64,000 nt of DNA from Iris pallida (taxonomy: Eukaryota; Streptophyta; Magnoliopsida; Asparagales; Iridaceae). A program made the translations under genes and the position numbers. The stretch's first letter is position 1. Each line of letters begins with the position of its first letter. The notes under the pieces are model-generated. The model was not told where the DNA came from and searched no databases. It worked only from the letters and a program-made list of their open reading frames with translations. The stretch covers positions 1 through 64,000 of the forward strand of contig JANAVB010004057.1 of the NCBI GenBank assembly GCA_029216955.1, read 5' to 3'. Positions 12,540-23,814 of the stretch are shown here, piece by piece.

Positions 12540-12655
12540 GTGGACATGTAAGATAAATGGAAACATGTGAACATGTGAGGTAAACTGAACTTGTGAGCAT
12601 GTAAGATAACTGGAACATGTGAGCATGTTAGAGAAATGGTACATGTGAGCATGTT
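12540..12655. repeat. Short tandem repeat GGWACATGTGAGCATGTWAG
   Basis: Three to four imperfect units of about 37 bases built on ACATGTGAGCATGT, inside the LTR. Confidence 0.6.
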
Positions 12656-12662
12656 AGAACTA

Positions 12663-12930
12663 TATAGAATGACAAATGATAAGATGACTTAGGAACTATT
12701 CTGGAACCCGAGTTACACCCGTAAACCAAACAAGGACCTGGGTTGTAACCCTTCTCCGGAACAAAACTTCATCTTTAATCAATCTATAGCATAGGGATCA
12801 TCTATAGCGTATGAGTACTAAATAGGACGACAAATAACAAGATGACTAAGAAACAATTCTGGATCCCAAGTTACAACCCGTAAACCAAACAAGGACCGAT
12901 GTTGTAACCCTTCTCCGAAACAGAACTTAG
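12663..12930. repeat. Direct duplication inside LTR, period about 165
   Basis: The block from GACAAATGATAAGATGACT to TTCTCCGGAACAAAACTT recurs about 165 bases downstream as GACAAATAACAAGATGACT...CTCCGAAACAGAACTT, with several substitutions. Confidence 0.7.
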
Positions 12931-13189
12931 TTTCTAATCATTTGTCAACAAAAGTAAAGCATAAACAATAATATACTAAAATAAACAAATACAGACACTG
13001 CCTAGACAAAACTAGACTATACTGGACTCTATACAACAATCACGGCCAGGCAATGAGTACGGCTTTATACATTAGCTAACAAGGGTTATCACAATCATAA
13101 TTACTAACATATGCACTTTTGAGAAATCTAATCTAGTTACCTGTCCTGCAAACTACCCGACTTATCCAAGCCAAAAGGAAAAGAAATTA

Positions 13190-13330
13190 ATAGTGGATAC
13201 ATCGTCCGGAAGACAAATGTATCCTAAGATATAATAGTGGGTACATCGCCTAGGAGACAAATGTACCCTAAAGACATATAATAGTGGGTACATCGCCCAG
13301 GAGACAAATGTACCCTATAGATATATAAAA
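13190..13330. repeat. About 50-bp tandem repeat, three units
   Basis: Three units of TAGTGGGTACATCGCC(C/T)AGGAGACAAATGTACCCTA type; the first reads TGGATACATCGTCC. Confidence 0.75.
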
Positions 13331-13609
13331 GGTACAACACTCGGCGGTGCACTGGAAGTGTGCTCATCATGACAGATAGCTCCAAATCCATTCAGGTTGG
13401 GGCTGGGACAAAGGGCTTGCAGTTAACTGAGAAATTCTTCCCTTCCAATGATCTAGATAATCAGGCTAGGTGTTTAGTCCTTAACATTTTCTTGTTGGAT
13501 TCTGGGTGTGGCATTCCGCAGAATCCATCCTAGACATGATATAAAAGACTGGACAAAAGCAAGAATGTGCACTACAACAAGCCCCAACAAGAAAAATATA
13601 ATAAGCTGA

Positions 13610-13835
13610 AAGCTAGGAGTGCACTATGATGAGCCACTAAAGAGGAAATAGGAAGTGCGCCATGATAGGCCACTATCATTTATGTAAGATAAGACATGTA
13701 CAAGAGTGCACCACGACGGATTGCTATCTAGAAAGCAAAAAAGACATGTAACATGAGTGCGCCACGATGGGCCACTATCTAGTGAACAAAAAAGACTTGT
13801 AACATGAATGTGCCACGACGGGCCATTATAGAGAA
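13610..13835. repeat. About 60-bp repeat of GTGCGCCACGATGGGCCACTAT type
   Basis: Four to five imperfect copies of a GTG(C/T)(A/G)CCA(C/T)GA..G(G)CCA(C/T)TAT core with AAAAGAC(A/T)TGTAACATGA spacers. Confidence 0.65.
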
Positions 13836-14026
13836 ATTCTAGGCATAACATAGACTGCAAAGTACAATAAATTCGGGAAGGCATGGCAACACATATCATA
13901 GCATATAAAAAATAATCGAAATGAAAGACATATCATGACATATGAGAAGGAATAAATACAAGTAAGTACATGTGCTAGTGTCAAGTATATATAGGGTGTA
14001 CAATCATTCTTTAACTATACGAGATC

Positions 14027-14350
14027 ATCTAATCATGTTAAGAATTCATTACAGTCGAAGAACATATCAAAAATGACCAAGTACAGAAAATATGCCAAAA
14101 GATCAAAACTATGATTGACATTAACAGTCACATATGAAGTCCAATTAAAGTAAAACAAGAAGATTCTTGAAGCCAAGACAATCTACACATCTAATCATGT
14201 TAAGAATTCATTACGGTTGAAGAAAATATCAAAAACGACCAAGTACAGAAAACATGCCAAAAGATCAAAACTATGATTGACATTATCAGTCGCATATAAA
14301 CTCCAATTAAAGTAAAACAAGAAGATTCTTGAAGCCAAGACAATCTACAA
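14027..14350. repeat. Tandem duplication of about 162 bp
   Basis: ATCTAATCATGTTAAGAATT starts at both 14027 and 14189 and both copies run to AAGCCAAGACAATCTACA. They differ at roughly ten positions. Confidence 0.85.
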
Positions 14351-14419
14351 CTTTCATGTTTTGAGTTTTTCAAGATTTTAGCTACAAAACAACATAAATA
14401 TGCAAAAACAACCAAAAAT

Positions 14420-14790
14420 AGCAATTCCGGCGCATGGATAATTCTGGAAAAATTTGGTGCATGGACAATTCTGGGCAAATCTGGCACATAGGAATTCTTG
14501 CATATCCGCACATGGGAATTCCTGCACATCCACGCATGAGAAATTCCTCCATATCCACACACGAGAAATTTTTGTACATCCGTGCATGGAAATTCCTGCA
14601 CATCTGCGCATGGGAAATTCATGCACATCTGCGCATGGGAATTCCTGCACATCCGCGGATGAAAATTTCCTGCACATCAGTGCATGGGAATTTCTACACA
14701 TCCGTGCATGGAAAATTCCTGCACATCCGTGCATAGGAAATTCCTGCACATCTGTGCGTGGAAAATTACTACACATCCGTGCATGAAAAA
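14420..14790. repeat. Minisatellite, about 27-bp unit, about 13 copies
   Basis: Units of type GCATGGGAATTCCTGCACATCCGC, length 24-30. The CpG-containing CGCATGG and CGTGCATGG alternatives interchange between copies. It creates repetitive open frames on both strands (for example ADVQEFPC repeats on minus), which I do not regard as genes. Confidence 0.85.
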
Positions 14791-15632
14791 ACAAACGTTG
14801 CGTCTTCAGTACATGTGCGTAGGGAACCAACATGCATGACACGCTCGGAGTCAAAGGATGCGTTGCTGGGACTTCACGGTGCATGCCCTCCCTGGCGTAT
14901 GGGGGTTTCGGCGCATGGGGTTCGTCGTCCCCGAATAGCAAGTTCAGCCATGGATGTTTCAAAAACTTGCCATGACCATAATTTCCTCACCTGAACTCGA
15001 AATCAAGCGAAATAAAAGCCAAAATTGTATGAAATTGAATTCTACAACATAGAACCATTAGTTTTTCAAAATACCAAGTTTTTAGAGGTCAACACCTATA
15101 AAAACAAGAAAAGCTTGAAACTTAGATATGCAAAAATATAACCATCAAAATCAAAAGTTTCACGTTCTAAAGATACTTAGAATCATGCAAGGAAGAGAAT
15201 GGAACAAACAAAATAATATTGTTCAAGATTTGGCATAATGTACTTGCCTAGGGTTGGAGGAGAAAATGAATAAGAAGAAGATGAAAGAAAATAAAATAAT
15301 GGAGGGGAGAGAGAGGAGTTGGGTTATATACAAAACCCTCTCATCTCAAACCAAACTAAACCAAACCAAGACTAAGTCAAGTTGACCCATACCAAATTAA
15401 TCCAAGTCAGGATTTAAACCAAAATAAAAAAGACATGTCAAAATACGGGTTACATGACACTTATCAGAAATTTGTACAATGAGAATGACAACCGTCGATA
15501 CACACCGGTGCATCGGCTGTATTCCAATCAATGAGAAATATATAATTTGGAAATTTTTTAAAGCATTTCGAAAACCCAGAAAATACAAAAATACAGCACA
15601 AAATTACGTATCCGTATATAAATACTGATACT

Positions 15633-15780
15633 GTGAGACGAGTCTCACAGCAGGCTAGAATGTCGTCGGCGAGACAAGCCGGGGAGGGTACTCGACAGGC
15701 CAAAGGGAAGCAGTTGGCCTCTGAAGCCATCGTCGTTGAGCAAGCTCCTATTGTAGGGGATGGGAGGCCACCCGTCGCTG
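15633..15780 (+). pseudogene. PMD protein gene, exon 1 second part
   Basis: Open frame RRVSQQARMSSARQ... to GDGRPPVA, arginine- and glutamine-rich. It ends at GTCGCTG|GTAGATG. Splicing this donor (15780/15781) to the acceptor TTATGTGTAG at 16160 joins codons exactly into the PMD frame (split Val codon G|TT). That match is strong evidence for a real former intron. ATG 15660 could be an alternative start. Confidence 0.65.
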
Positions 15781-16160
15781 GTAGATGTCTGATTGTTATT
15801 AACTTCTTGGTTTGCTGATGCATATGAGCATTGTCTCGAATATTTGCTGATGTTTTTTTCTTGCTGATGCGCATGGACACCACTCTTCGGGGTGGTATTC
15901 CAAAGATGTGCTAAAGTTCTATCGACTGACGCATATAGTTGTTACTTTTTACAAAGTATCGACCAGACGTTGAAGCTTCACAGTCAATGTCGATGCATAG
16001 TGTCTTCTATGAAGTACTTGCACGGATGTATGTTAGTCGATGTATGGTGTACTTTGATAGTGCCTGCACGGATGCTCCATACAAGGGCCACCTAGATACC
16101 TTCTTTTTATGGCGCAGTGCTTTCATTTTATTTTTCTAACACATTTTTGTTTATGTGTAG
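15781..16160 (+). other. Intron 1 of the PMD pseudogene (380 bp)
   Basis: Canonical GTAGAT...TTTATGTGTAG borders; T-rich toward the acceptor. Phase matches the flanking exons. No coding inside. Confidence 0.65.
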
Positions 16161-18499
16161 TTCCTGTGTCCTTGTCTCTCTTTGAGGATATTCTCTTCGC
16201 ATTAATGGGCTGTACCATGGGTAAAGACATCGATGAGGCGCTCACCCACTCTATCGAACAGTTGTGTGCCTATGGTCAACCGAGAGGTCGACTAGCAATG
16301 ATTCGGGATCAACAGCCCGTATACTTTCGTCATGTGATGGATCGAGGCAAGCTGTCTCTTTCGTCTAATGTTGTCAAGATGGTGATAACTTCGTTTCTTT
16401 TTGGCGATCAGTTGGTCCTAGAAAATACCAAGCTTTTAGAGATAATTGAAAATTGGTATTTCGAGAAATACGATATTCCTCTGTACGTTCCTTCCATCAA
16501 CCGCCATCTTTCGCTCTCGACTTTCTTTTGTTTGGCTGAGAAGCGTTTCATGAAGTGGGATCTCACCCCGAAGCGAGGGAGTTTGATGACCGATCATATC
16601 AAAATGGAAGGGTGTTCTAATCAGAGGGACTCTTTCAAGAGTGTACTCGACGGTCCATCAGCTATGCTGTAGGTGTTACTTCCTGGTCGTCTGCTTGTTG
16701 ATTTTACCAATGAAGTATATCCGTTCCCAGTCCCTCTTCTTGTCAATAGGCTACTGGCCATAGGCCATACCTATCCGAAAGATACTTTCTGTGTCGCAGG
16801 TTGGATTTATTCGATGTTGGAGTGGAGCGAGATAGCCCAATATGCGGTGGGTAGGTTCAAAAAGGATTTGATCGGTACGGGCCTTCATCGTGCCATCAGG
16901 GCCACCGAGCATAGGATAGAGATCAACCGGCCTTTGTTTGTAGCTTTGTTGGAGTTATTTAACCACCATACCGGGATGTTATTCACCTTTTGTGGAGAGA
17001 TGGGTTTGGCCCTTCATGAGATGCGTGCTATCTCGAAGCTGTCGTGGGGGGACGTGCTATATGAGGAACATACCCCTTGCAAGAAGGAATTCTTAGTGTT
17101 GGAGAAGAAACATCTCAAGATAATGGCTGTGTATAAGGAGTTATTTTTCCACTACCAAGTATACATGCGACTGGGTGGGGAGAAGGCTTCGCCATACATT
17201 AAGGCCTAGACGAATTATATTTTCACAAAGCGTCCGTCGATGCCAGAGAAGCTTTACTTCACTGTGCGCCAGGCATATACTACTAATGAAGTAGATGATA
17301 TGCTGGCCGAAGTAGGGGTATCTGCTACCTCAGTAGATGCCGAGGGGAGGCCCACCTCCATAGTTCATAATTACTTCTGTCAGAATTTGATTTCTTTGAT
17401 TCCGAAAGCGACTTTAGCCACCTTTCTGATGATATGGCTACGGAAGGTCGTGGTTCCCGGAGGTTCTGGGCCTGCGGGACGGCTCAATCGGGACTTGGAT
17501 ATGCCAGCTATGAGGCTAGCCTTCCGACATTCCTTGGCTCTGCTGCCGGCTTTGGTATGCGACATCCTGCTTGGTTTACAAGAGTTTTCCAAGAGGATAC
17601 TTGAGTGTCGCAGGGGAAATAAAGAATTCCTTTGGGTTGGACTCCCTCACCACTACTTGATGGGTTGGTTGTCTTTGTACTGCCCTGGTCTGATAGTCCC
17701 TAGTACTCTCGTCGGTTACGAGGCAGGGGATACAACACTACGTAATTATTAATATGCGAAATGGCTCCATCAGGATGTCCCCATCTGTAGATGGATGTTG
17801 GGTCGTTTGGACGGCTATGCTCTTCACAAGGTTTCACCAACATACAATGGTTTCCTTGCGGATGATGAGTTAGTGGATAGTGACCTAACTTTTTTGGCCT
17901 TCTACTGGTTGTAGTCCATCCGTCCTTCCCACTTGCTGTATCGGAACCAAAATCGGGTGTACTTGGAGCCTTATTTGCCAAGCCGCTTTGTACGTCAGTT
18001 TGGCTATAGCTAGGCTATGATGGACAATCCAACCTCCTGTCTTGGTTATGAGGAAAGTCGTCTGGATGGCGCCAAGGCATGGCGTTATTATAATGCCGGT
18101 GGTACTGGAGAAGAATTTATATGATCCCTTCAATGTATGAAGAGACATATCATGTATTCCGCTACAAAGTTTTACTGTGTCGCGAGCAACTTCTCACCAG
18201 AGTACGAGTGAGAGCGAAGTTTGCTTGAGGAGAAAAAGTTTGAGGTCCCTTCATTGGCTTCTAAACGTCTCCATGGGCTTGCACCCTCGGAGAGCCGAAC
18301 AACAGAAGGCTCCAGTTCATCGCGAGAGGGGAGAGAGAAGGAAGTGCTCCTTAGTAACCTATGAAAATGTCAAGTTTCTTTCGGGATGAGCCCTCCTCCT
18401 GGTAAAAGGACAAGAATAACTATTGTACCCCTACGGGGTGGACCATCCCAACAGTCTCCATTGAAATCGAACGCCCTACCTGTTGGATCTTCTTCACGG
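16161..18499 (+). pseudogene. Plant mobile domain (PMD) protein, exon 2, multiple stops
   Basis: One reading frame runs through this exon, broken by in-frame stops at 16670 (TAG), 17207 (TAG), 17750 (TAA), 17912 (TAG), 18011 (TAG), 18122 (TGA) and 18209 (TGA). PMD signatures (aminotransferase-like plant mobile domain, PF10536) appear in order: a FTFCGEMGLALHEMRAIS block near 16985; LATFLMIWLRKVVVP near 17415; RHSLALLPALVCDILLGLQE near 17530; PHHYLMGWLSLYCPGL near 17650; and a YLEPYLPSRFVRQFGY block near 17960. PMDs are found in MAIN/MAIL1-type nuclear proteins and in many plant transposons. With this stop load it is dead. Context suggests a retroelement accessory gene. A host-gene relic is the alternative. 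Confidence 0.75.
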
Positions 18500-18575
18500 G
18501 TAAGCCTTTAGTATTTTTCTTTTTCGAGGTTTTATTCTGTACTTTTTTTTGTTCACCACTACTTTGCTTGTATAG
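18500..18575 (+). other. Intron 2 of the PMD pseudogene (76 bp)
   Basis: CACGG|GTAAGCC donor and TTGTATAG|GCG acceptor with a T-rich body: a short, canonical plant intron. Confidence 0.6.
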
Positions 18576-19794
18576 GCGGGGCCCACATGGTCGGAGAAAC
18601 TCAAGGAGCTACCTTGAGTCGTCGAGACCGAGGGAGAGACGGCAGTTGATAAGACTACCGACTCAGAAGTTGTCCCTCCTCCTGCCCCCTTTGAGTATGA
18701 GACTCAGGGTCGTATGGAGCCGTTGGCCTCGCTCTTGCAGGAAACGTTTGTGGGGCCGATTGCGGATGAGCCCGTAAAGGTATCTGAGGTCGGCGTGGTA
18801 TCATCCAAAGATGGGATTCCGGAGTCTGCACCCATGGCGGGCTAGGGGGAGGTGGATGCTAAAGGTATTACCAAGATCCTCCCATCATACCCTCTCCCTA
18901 TGTTAAGAGCCAAGTTGAGGAGAGTCCCGCTGTACCGGGAGAGGATGAGGGTTATTCGGCTGATGAGCTGTCCTTAGCGAACCTCAGATATTTGTCTCGA
19001 CAGTTGGCCAAAGGTCCCTAGGAAGGGTTGAGAGAGGAGGTTGTCAAAACATTGGACTACCCGGCTTTTCAAAGGCCGGCAAGAATAACTGTTGAACAGT
19101 GAGTTGATGAGATTATTCGAAGGGCCGCCGAGGAGGTGATTGAAGAGTTGGCTGATCTGGTCCTCAAGGAGATGACTGATGATGCCAATATAGCACAAGT
19201 TGATATGGCCATTAACGAACCGATGACTGAGGTCCCAGGCGAGGTGGCCACGGGGATGACGGTCGATGATAGCACCGCTGATAAGCTTGCTGTCGTCACC
19301 ATCAGGAACCAGGCCGTAGAGGCCATAGAAGAACAGGTTAGGCAAACTGCCGATGAGCCGGCTGCTGGAGCGCGGGTTCAGGAGAGTACTGAGGAATCAG
19401 CCACCGCGATCAACGAGAAGTCGACTGCTGAGATGGCTCAGACTCCAGCCCATACGACTTTCAATACAGATGCGTTTGAAGAATTAGCGAGGAAGCCTAC
19501 TGAGTAGCTAGCCATATGTCAGACAGTGTCGATTTTACTGTCTATGCACCGCCAACGATATCTGTAATGGTTACGGCGCCATATGCTTCGACTGTGGTAC
19601 CTAGGTGTGTGCTGGCTACTGCTGCTGCCTTAGGGCCTTCTGTCATGGCGTCTCCGGTTATGAGTTTGGCAGATAATGCATATTATATCAATCTCATGCT
19701 GAGCACAGTTCGTTATGCCCTGATGCGTGTAGCACTGCAATATAGCACTGCACATAGGCAAGAGGGCCTAATGATATATGATGAAGAGTGGTAG
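18576..19794 (+). pseudogene. PMD protein gene, degenerate C-terminal exon
   Basis: Downstream of intron 2 the sequence stays GC-richer than its surroundings. It encodes an acidic, Ala/Glu/Thr-rich low-complexity tail: 19136-19507 gives 123 residues starting MIEELADLVLKEMTDD, and 19516-19794 gives 92 residues in a shifted frame rich in Ala, Pro, Val and Ser. Such disordered acidic tails are common after the PMD in transposon-encoded versions. Several stops and at least one frameshift are present. The end of the gene is not defined; 19794 is only the last open frame. Confidence 0.45.
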
Positions 19795-19800
19795 GCAGCA

Positions 19801-20050
19801 CTACAAAGAGGCTGGGCCTCATGTTATAGTGGGTGACACCACATGAGGCAGTTCATCGAATTTGCAAGACAGGTCACGACGACATAACACCGCAAAGAAG
19901 CAAAAGGCTTTGTACTAGGTAGTTTGGTACTACAAAGAGGCTGGGCCTTATTCTACAGGTGGTATGACACCACATGAGCTAGTGCCTCGACTTCGGGACA
20001 TTTATAGCGGTGTAGCACCACAAGGAAGCAAAATGCTTCATGCAAAAGTC
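19801..20050. repeat. Tandem duplication of about 129 bp
   Basis: CTACAAAGAGGCTGGGCCT begins at 19801 and 19930, and both copies continue to GACACCACATGAG and GCAAAA(G/T)GCTT. Copies are diverged. Confidence 0.75.
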
Positions 20051-20371
20051 TCTTTAAAAGAACATACCTAAAGTGTATGGATATAGATATAGGCCGTCTC
20101 TCTTGAGGGTAATTTTGTAGACACCCAAGATACATACATTGAAACTAGGCTGGCACAAGACCTTTAATGTGCAGCCAGAAGCACTGTTGATGTCATTATG
20201 TGAGTGGGAAGAATTACAGTTATGATACATAATTCAAGGCTTAGTCCATTTTTGTATCATGCTGCTATTTAACCCACGCGGAAAGATTTAAGTCATAGCG
20301 ACATCTATCCTAATGCATGATGGACAGTCACTGTTGGGAACGCTCAACCCATATATAGAGATATGTGGAGG
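20051..20371. other. Unassigned spacer
   Basis: No coding signal or recognised repeat; it ends where a TGTTGG-type LTR start appears. Confidence 0.4.
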
Positions 20372-21603
20372 ATTGTTGGTGTTTTTTCTTAGAGACTAGA
20401 AAGATAGTCCCATATTGCCTTGGCCAAATAGATTATATCTCTATATAAAGCTTTGCTTGTGTTGAGAGATCATATGAGGTGTGGCACATGGGTGCCATGT
20501 GGGAGTATTTTTCTAGTAGAAAGAAGGCTAACTCAACAAAGAAGCATTAATACTGTTTGTCATGCTCATGGGATAACTTTCCTATGGAGCTAAGCCCCGA
20601 AGGGGCTTAGCGACTCGGACTTGGACTCGAACTCGAACTCAGGCTCGGGCTCAGGCTCGGGCTCGGACTCGAACTCGGGCTCAAGGGCACAAAATGGCAC
20701 TTTGCACTTAGCATGTCAATATCGACGCATGATGCCTTGTGCGCAGTTGATACAATCGGGCGCTCGTCTTCTGCACGAGTCGCATATGCAGGGGCTATAC
20801 AGGTGCACGCCCAGGAACTGTGTAGGAGCTGAAGGAATGCGTACCTGCATGCTTGAGGTGTTGCGCTGTACAGGTGCAGTACTGTGCTGCGTGCCTGATT
20901 GCGCTGTGCTGCGTTGCACGCCTGTGCACTTACGGTACTGCAATGTTGCAATGCTGCTGCAAGGTTGTGCTGCTTCATAGATACACGCGAGCTGACGGAC
21001 TGAGTGGGCTTAGGGGCACAGGCGGTTCCTGATATGGCTGATTGGAAGATTTAAGAGGTTATAGAAAGATTGAGTCAATTAATCATATCCATCTTTTGTG
21101 AGATTTGAATTTAATTCATTCAAATCTTTCCATTATTTGCTCCAATCTTTTCACAATCTGTTACGACCAGAATTAGGATTAACGTTTCGGCCCTCCTCTA
21201 TAAATACTATCTTCGTGCCTTTATTGAAAACTTATGCTAAAATAAAGAGACGAAGAGAGTTGTGCCATCGCGGCCATTGCAATCCATTGGAGTTCTTCGA
21301 GTTCGAGAAAGGAAGTGATAGTGAGCATTCCAGAAGTTCTTTCGAACTTGCTGGTTCCTGGAGCAGATCGCAATAGGGCAAATCTTGCTTTGAGCAACGG
21401 TGATCTTAATCATCCCAGCAAAAAAATTGTGATCCTAATCACTCAAGCAGAATTGCGATGATCTTTTTTTGCCTGCTAAGTTGCTTTTATCCTTCCAGCA
21501 GAATTACGGTGATCTTTTTTCGCCTGCTAAGTTGCTGTTATCCATCTCTCTCTCTTTCTAAGAGATTAAGATTTCCATCTAACGATCTGTTTTGGGAATA
21601 ACA
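20372..21603 (+). mobile_element. Probable LTR (TGTTGG...AACA type)
   Basis: Starts TGTTGGTGTTTTTT, followed by AGTCCCATATTGCC and a TATATAAAGC box near 20440-20450, the usual look of plant LTR 5' regions. A stronger promoter, CCTCTATAAATACTA, lies near 21190 with a C/T-rich leader. A possible terminus is ...GGGAATAACA near 21603. No partner LTR, PBS or pol was found. Edges are tentative. Confidence 0.4.
20613..20690. repeat. Hexanucleotide repeat (CTCGGA / CTCGAA / CTCGGG)n
   Basis: About 12 hexamer units, GACTCGAACTCGGGCTC type. They give rise to Ser/Gly-rich open frames on both strands that are not genes. Confidence 0.85.
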
Positions 21604-23001
21604 AAATTTATACTTAAAACCTCCCACTTTTTCTCCTTTGCAAGTAAACACTCATGTCGTTCTTTCCACTTTTAGTTAAGAGTCCATAGAAATCAACAGT
21701 TCTTGTTGTGAATAAATGAGTGAGCCTTAGCCCATTAAATAAAATATTCCTCCTTATTTATGGTTAGATAAATGGGCTTGGACGATTTATTAAACTAATA
21801 TTAGGAATATTATATTAACTTAATCTCATAACAAATATATAAATAGGGGATAGATTAAACCATCTAAATAAAGTTTAACCAACTAGACATAATTCGTTAT
21901 ATTGTTTTATTTTTATAGCTCAAATAACTTTTGATAATTGTGACCTCACCACAATCTTGGACAATTAGCAGGCAAGTATACCTTACCAATATATACAGTT
22001 TATCTATGCACGCTTATCTATTGTTGTTACTTTTCATATTGTTAGTTTTTATACTCTGTTTACTTGTCTATGCCCTTGTACAGGTTCACTGGACTGTACT
22101 TATTGTATTACTTCACTTGTATAGATCTTCATATTGAGTGAGAGCTTTACTTGACCTGACTTGACTTGACTTGATCATTTAACCTGTCTCGACTGGACTT
22201 GACCCTTGATTGGTACTATAATTGGCTATTTGACAACTCTCTACTCGAAAGTTCCATGCAGGTGCTTTAATAGAGATTTACTATAAATAGGGAGCTCCAC
22301 ACAGGACTACTCTCTATAGGACCGTAGGTACCACACAGGGCTGCAGTTATATGATTATTTTATTAGCCACTCTTAGCATCATAGTACTATGGCATGTCAT
22401 CATCGGTCTCTTATTATCTTACAATGTACTTATGTTATTCTTATTGTTATTCCTTAGTTTCATTCCTGTCTATTTCATGCATGTCACATAAACTGTGCAT
22501 TAGGCTTGTATATTATGTATCTTGCTATGTTTCCTGAGGACTTGGACTTTTCTCTAGGTTTTGCTGAGCTTCTAGTGTAGATAAAAGGGTAGTTGGTGAT
22601 TATTTCTCCAAGATTCGGGTATTTGGTTCATATCTTTATTATATTCATCGATATTATATTTATTTTCTATTATTTTATTCTGCTGATATGGCCTAGTTTT
22701 GCAATTTACTATAAGCATGTTTAGACGATTATAATAGAGTCTGGTCCACTTTATTATATATTGTGTATTCTTATTTGCTTGTAGGATCCAGTGTGTTAGT
22801 GCCTGACCAACATTAATGTACTTGGTCTTACGAAAGATTTATTTCTAGTGGATTGAGATATTGAATTATCATAGTGACATAGAAATATAACTACCTGACA
22901 TAGAGGGCATATACAGATTCAAGCTGGACTAGAGTCCACTTGATACATAGCTGGCATGTTTATGTATCTCAGTCCTATAATTTTGGGACTGAGGCGTTAC
23001 A
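21604..23001 (+). mobile_element. Chromovirus-like LTR fragment ending at 23001
   Basis: The last 55 bases (CAGTCCTATAATTTTGGGACTGAGGCGTTACA at the end), reverse-complemented, match the first bases of the LTR at 39152 (TGTAACGCCCCAGTCCC..., AGGACTTAGTACATA). The rest is T-rich with TTGAC/TGACTTGAC clusters near 22140-22210 and no coding. The left edge is unknown. Confidence 0.45.
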
Positions 23002-23004
23002 AAT

Positions 23005-23300
23005 GGACTCAGGATATTTTTTTGGTCTTATGAGCCAAGCGTGGCTCGAGCCTGAGACAATTGGTCGTATCGCCGTTTTGCGAGCCCCACGGTCCGATTC
23101 AACGAGCAATTTTGTACACGGTTCATTAGAATCCAAAATTGGACATACCGTTGAGTTCGTATCAAAAAATTGGGCTCGTTGACATAGTTTGTTGACTTTA
23201 AAGGCCGTAGGATTTGGTATGCTTTTTGGTGCAAAGTGGTTACAATAGTGGACACCGATTTCATCTAAAATTACAATTTTACCATGTGTCCATAATTGGA
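23005..23300 (-). repeat. Inverted LTR fragment related to 33310-33620 and 40600-40930
   Basis: The minus strand of this block parallels the plus strand at 33310-33620. Shared blocks in order are a GTCCAATT..GGACA / GTCCAATTCTGGAACA segment, TAAAATT.TAATTT, CCTACGG.C.CTAAAGTC.TCAAACTAT, and a PyGTATGTCCAAA.TTGGA segment. It directly abuts the LTR terminus at 23001. Confidence 0.6.
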
Positions 23301-23800
23301 CATATAGGTAGGCAATCTTAGATATTTTTTTATTTCAAAAATGTTGGTAATAATTATTTCAGTATCTGGATATGTTTACGAAAGTCCATCTTTTGTGCCT
23401 TATCTTGCCTTGATGAGTTCGGCTGTAGAAATCAACGCACAACCTCCAGGCAAAATACCTTGCCATTAGAGTTTATTTACTTTAGCTCACCATATTGTAT
23501 GCATTTATTTGTGATTTATTTTCTAAAAAATAAAATTTTCTTCCAAATCGTATTAGATGCAAATTATTTTTTAGTTTTGTTTTCGTTACTTATTTATTTC
23601 TATGCACATTTGACCTAGAATTAACCCTTATTTGTGCCATATTCATTATCCTTGACACATGTGTGCCAAGAAGTCGCGAGTAGCATATAGATTCGGACTT
23701 GCGTACCGATCGCGCATCGGTACGTACGGGCCATGTGATAGGATTAACTACTAATGGCAATTGCATGCTTAGTTTGACTTAGCAGTTAATAGAGGTTGTT
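23301..23800. other. Unassigned AT-rich spacer
   Basis: No coding signal; only a short inverted motif GATCGCGCATCGGTACGTACGG region near 23705. Confidence 0.35.
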
Positions 23801-23814
23801 TGCAAAAATAAAAA

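Larger units (their letters stand above)
11778..15632 (-). mobile_element. Chromovirus-like LTR inserted in PMD exon 1
   Basis: Begins TGTCACGCCCCAGAACC. A likely terminus ...GGGTTACATGACA ends at about 15458, leaving 174 bases before the gene resumes. Two blocks at 12690-12775 and 12850-12925 (ACCAAACAAGGACC...TTGTAACCC) match 25360-25440 in the LTR at 24747. A minus-strand TATA region (GTATATAAC) lies near 15330. There is no internal coding, so it is probably a solo LTR or a short remnant. It is packed with tandem repeats, listed separately. Confidence 0.6.

Noticed and set aside
13190..13330. CRISPR-like regularly spaced repeat
   Set aside because: Simple tandem repeat in a plant LTR; no unique spacers.
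14200..14994. Overlapping frames of up to 194 codons on both strands
   Set aside because: All arise from the 27-bp minisatellite being open in several frames; no domain, and content is the repeat itself.
15611..15662. TATATAAATA (15615) as the true PMD promoter with start at ATG 15660
   Set aside because: The spacing leaves too short a leader, and the frame is already open upstream. The TATA at 11560 with a C/T-rich leader fits better, though the alternative is not excluded.
20607..20980. Opposing 119- and 123-codon frames
   Set aside because: Created by the hexamer repeat and adjacent GC-rich sequence; no recognisable protein.
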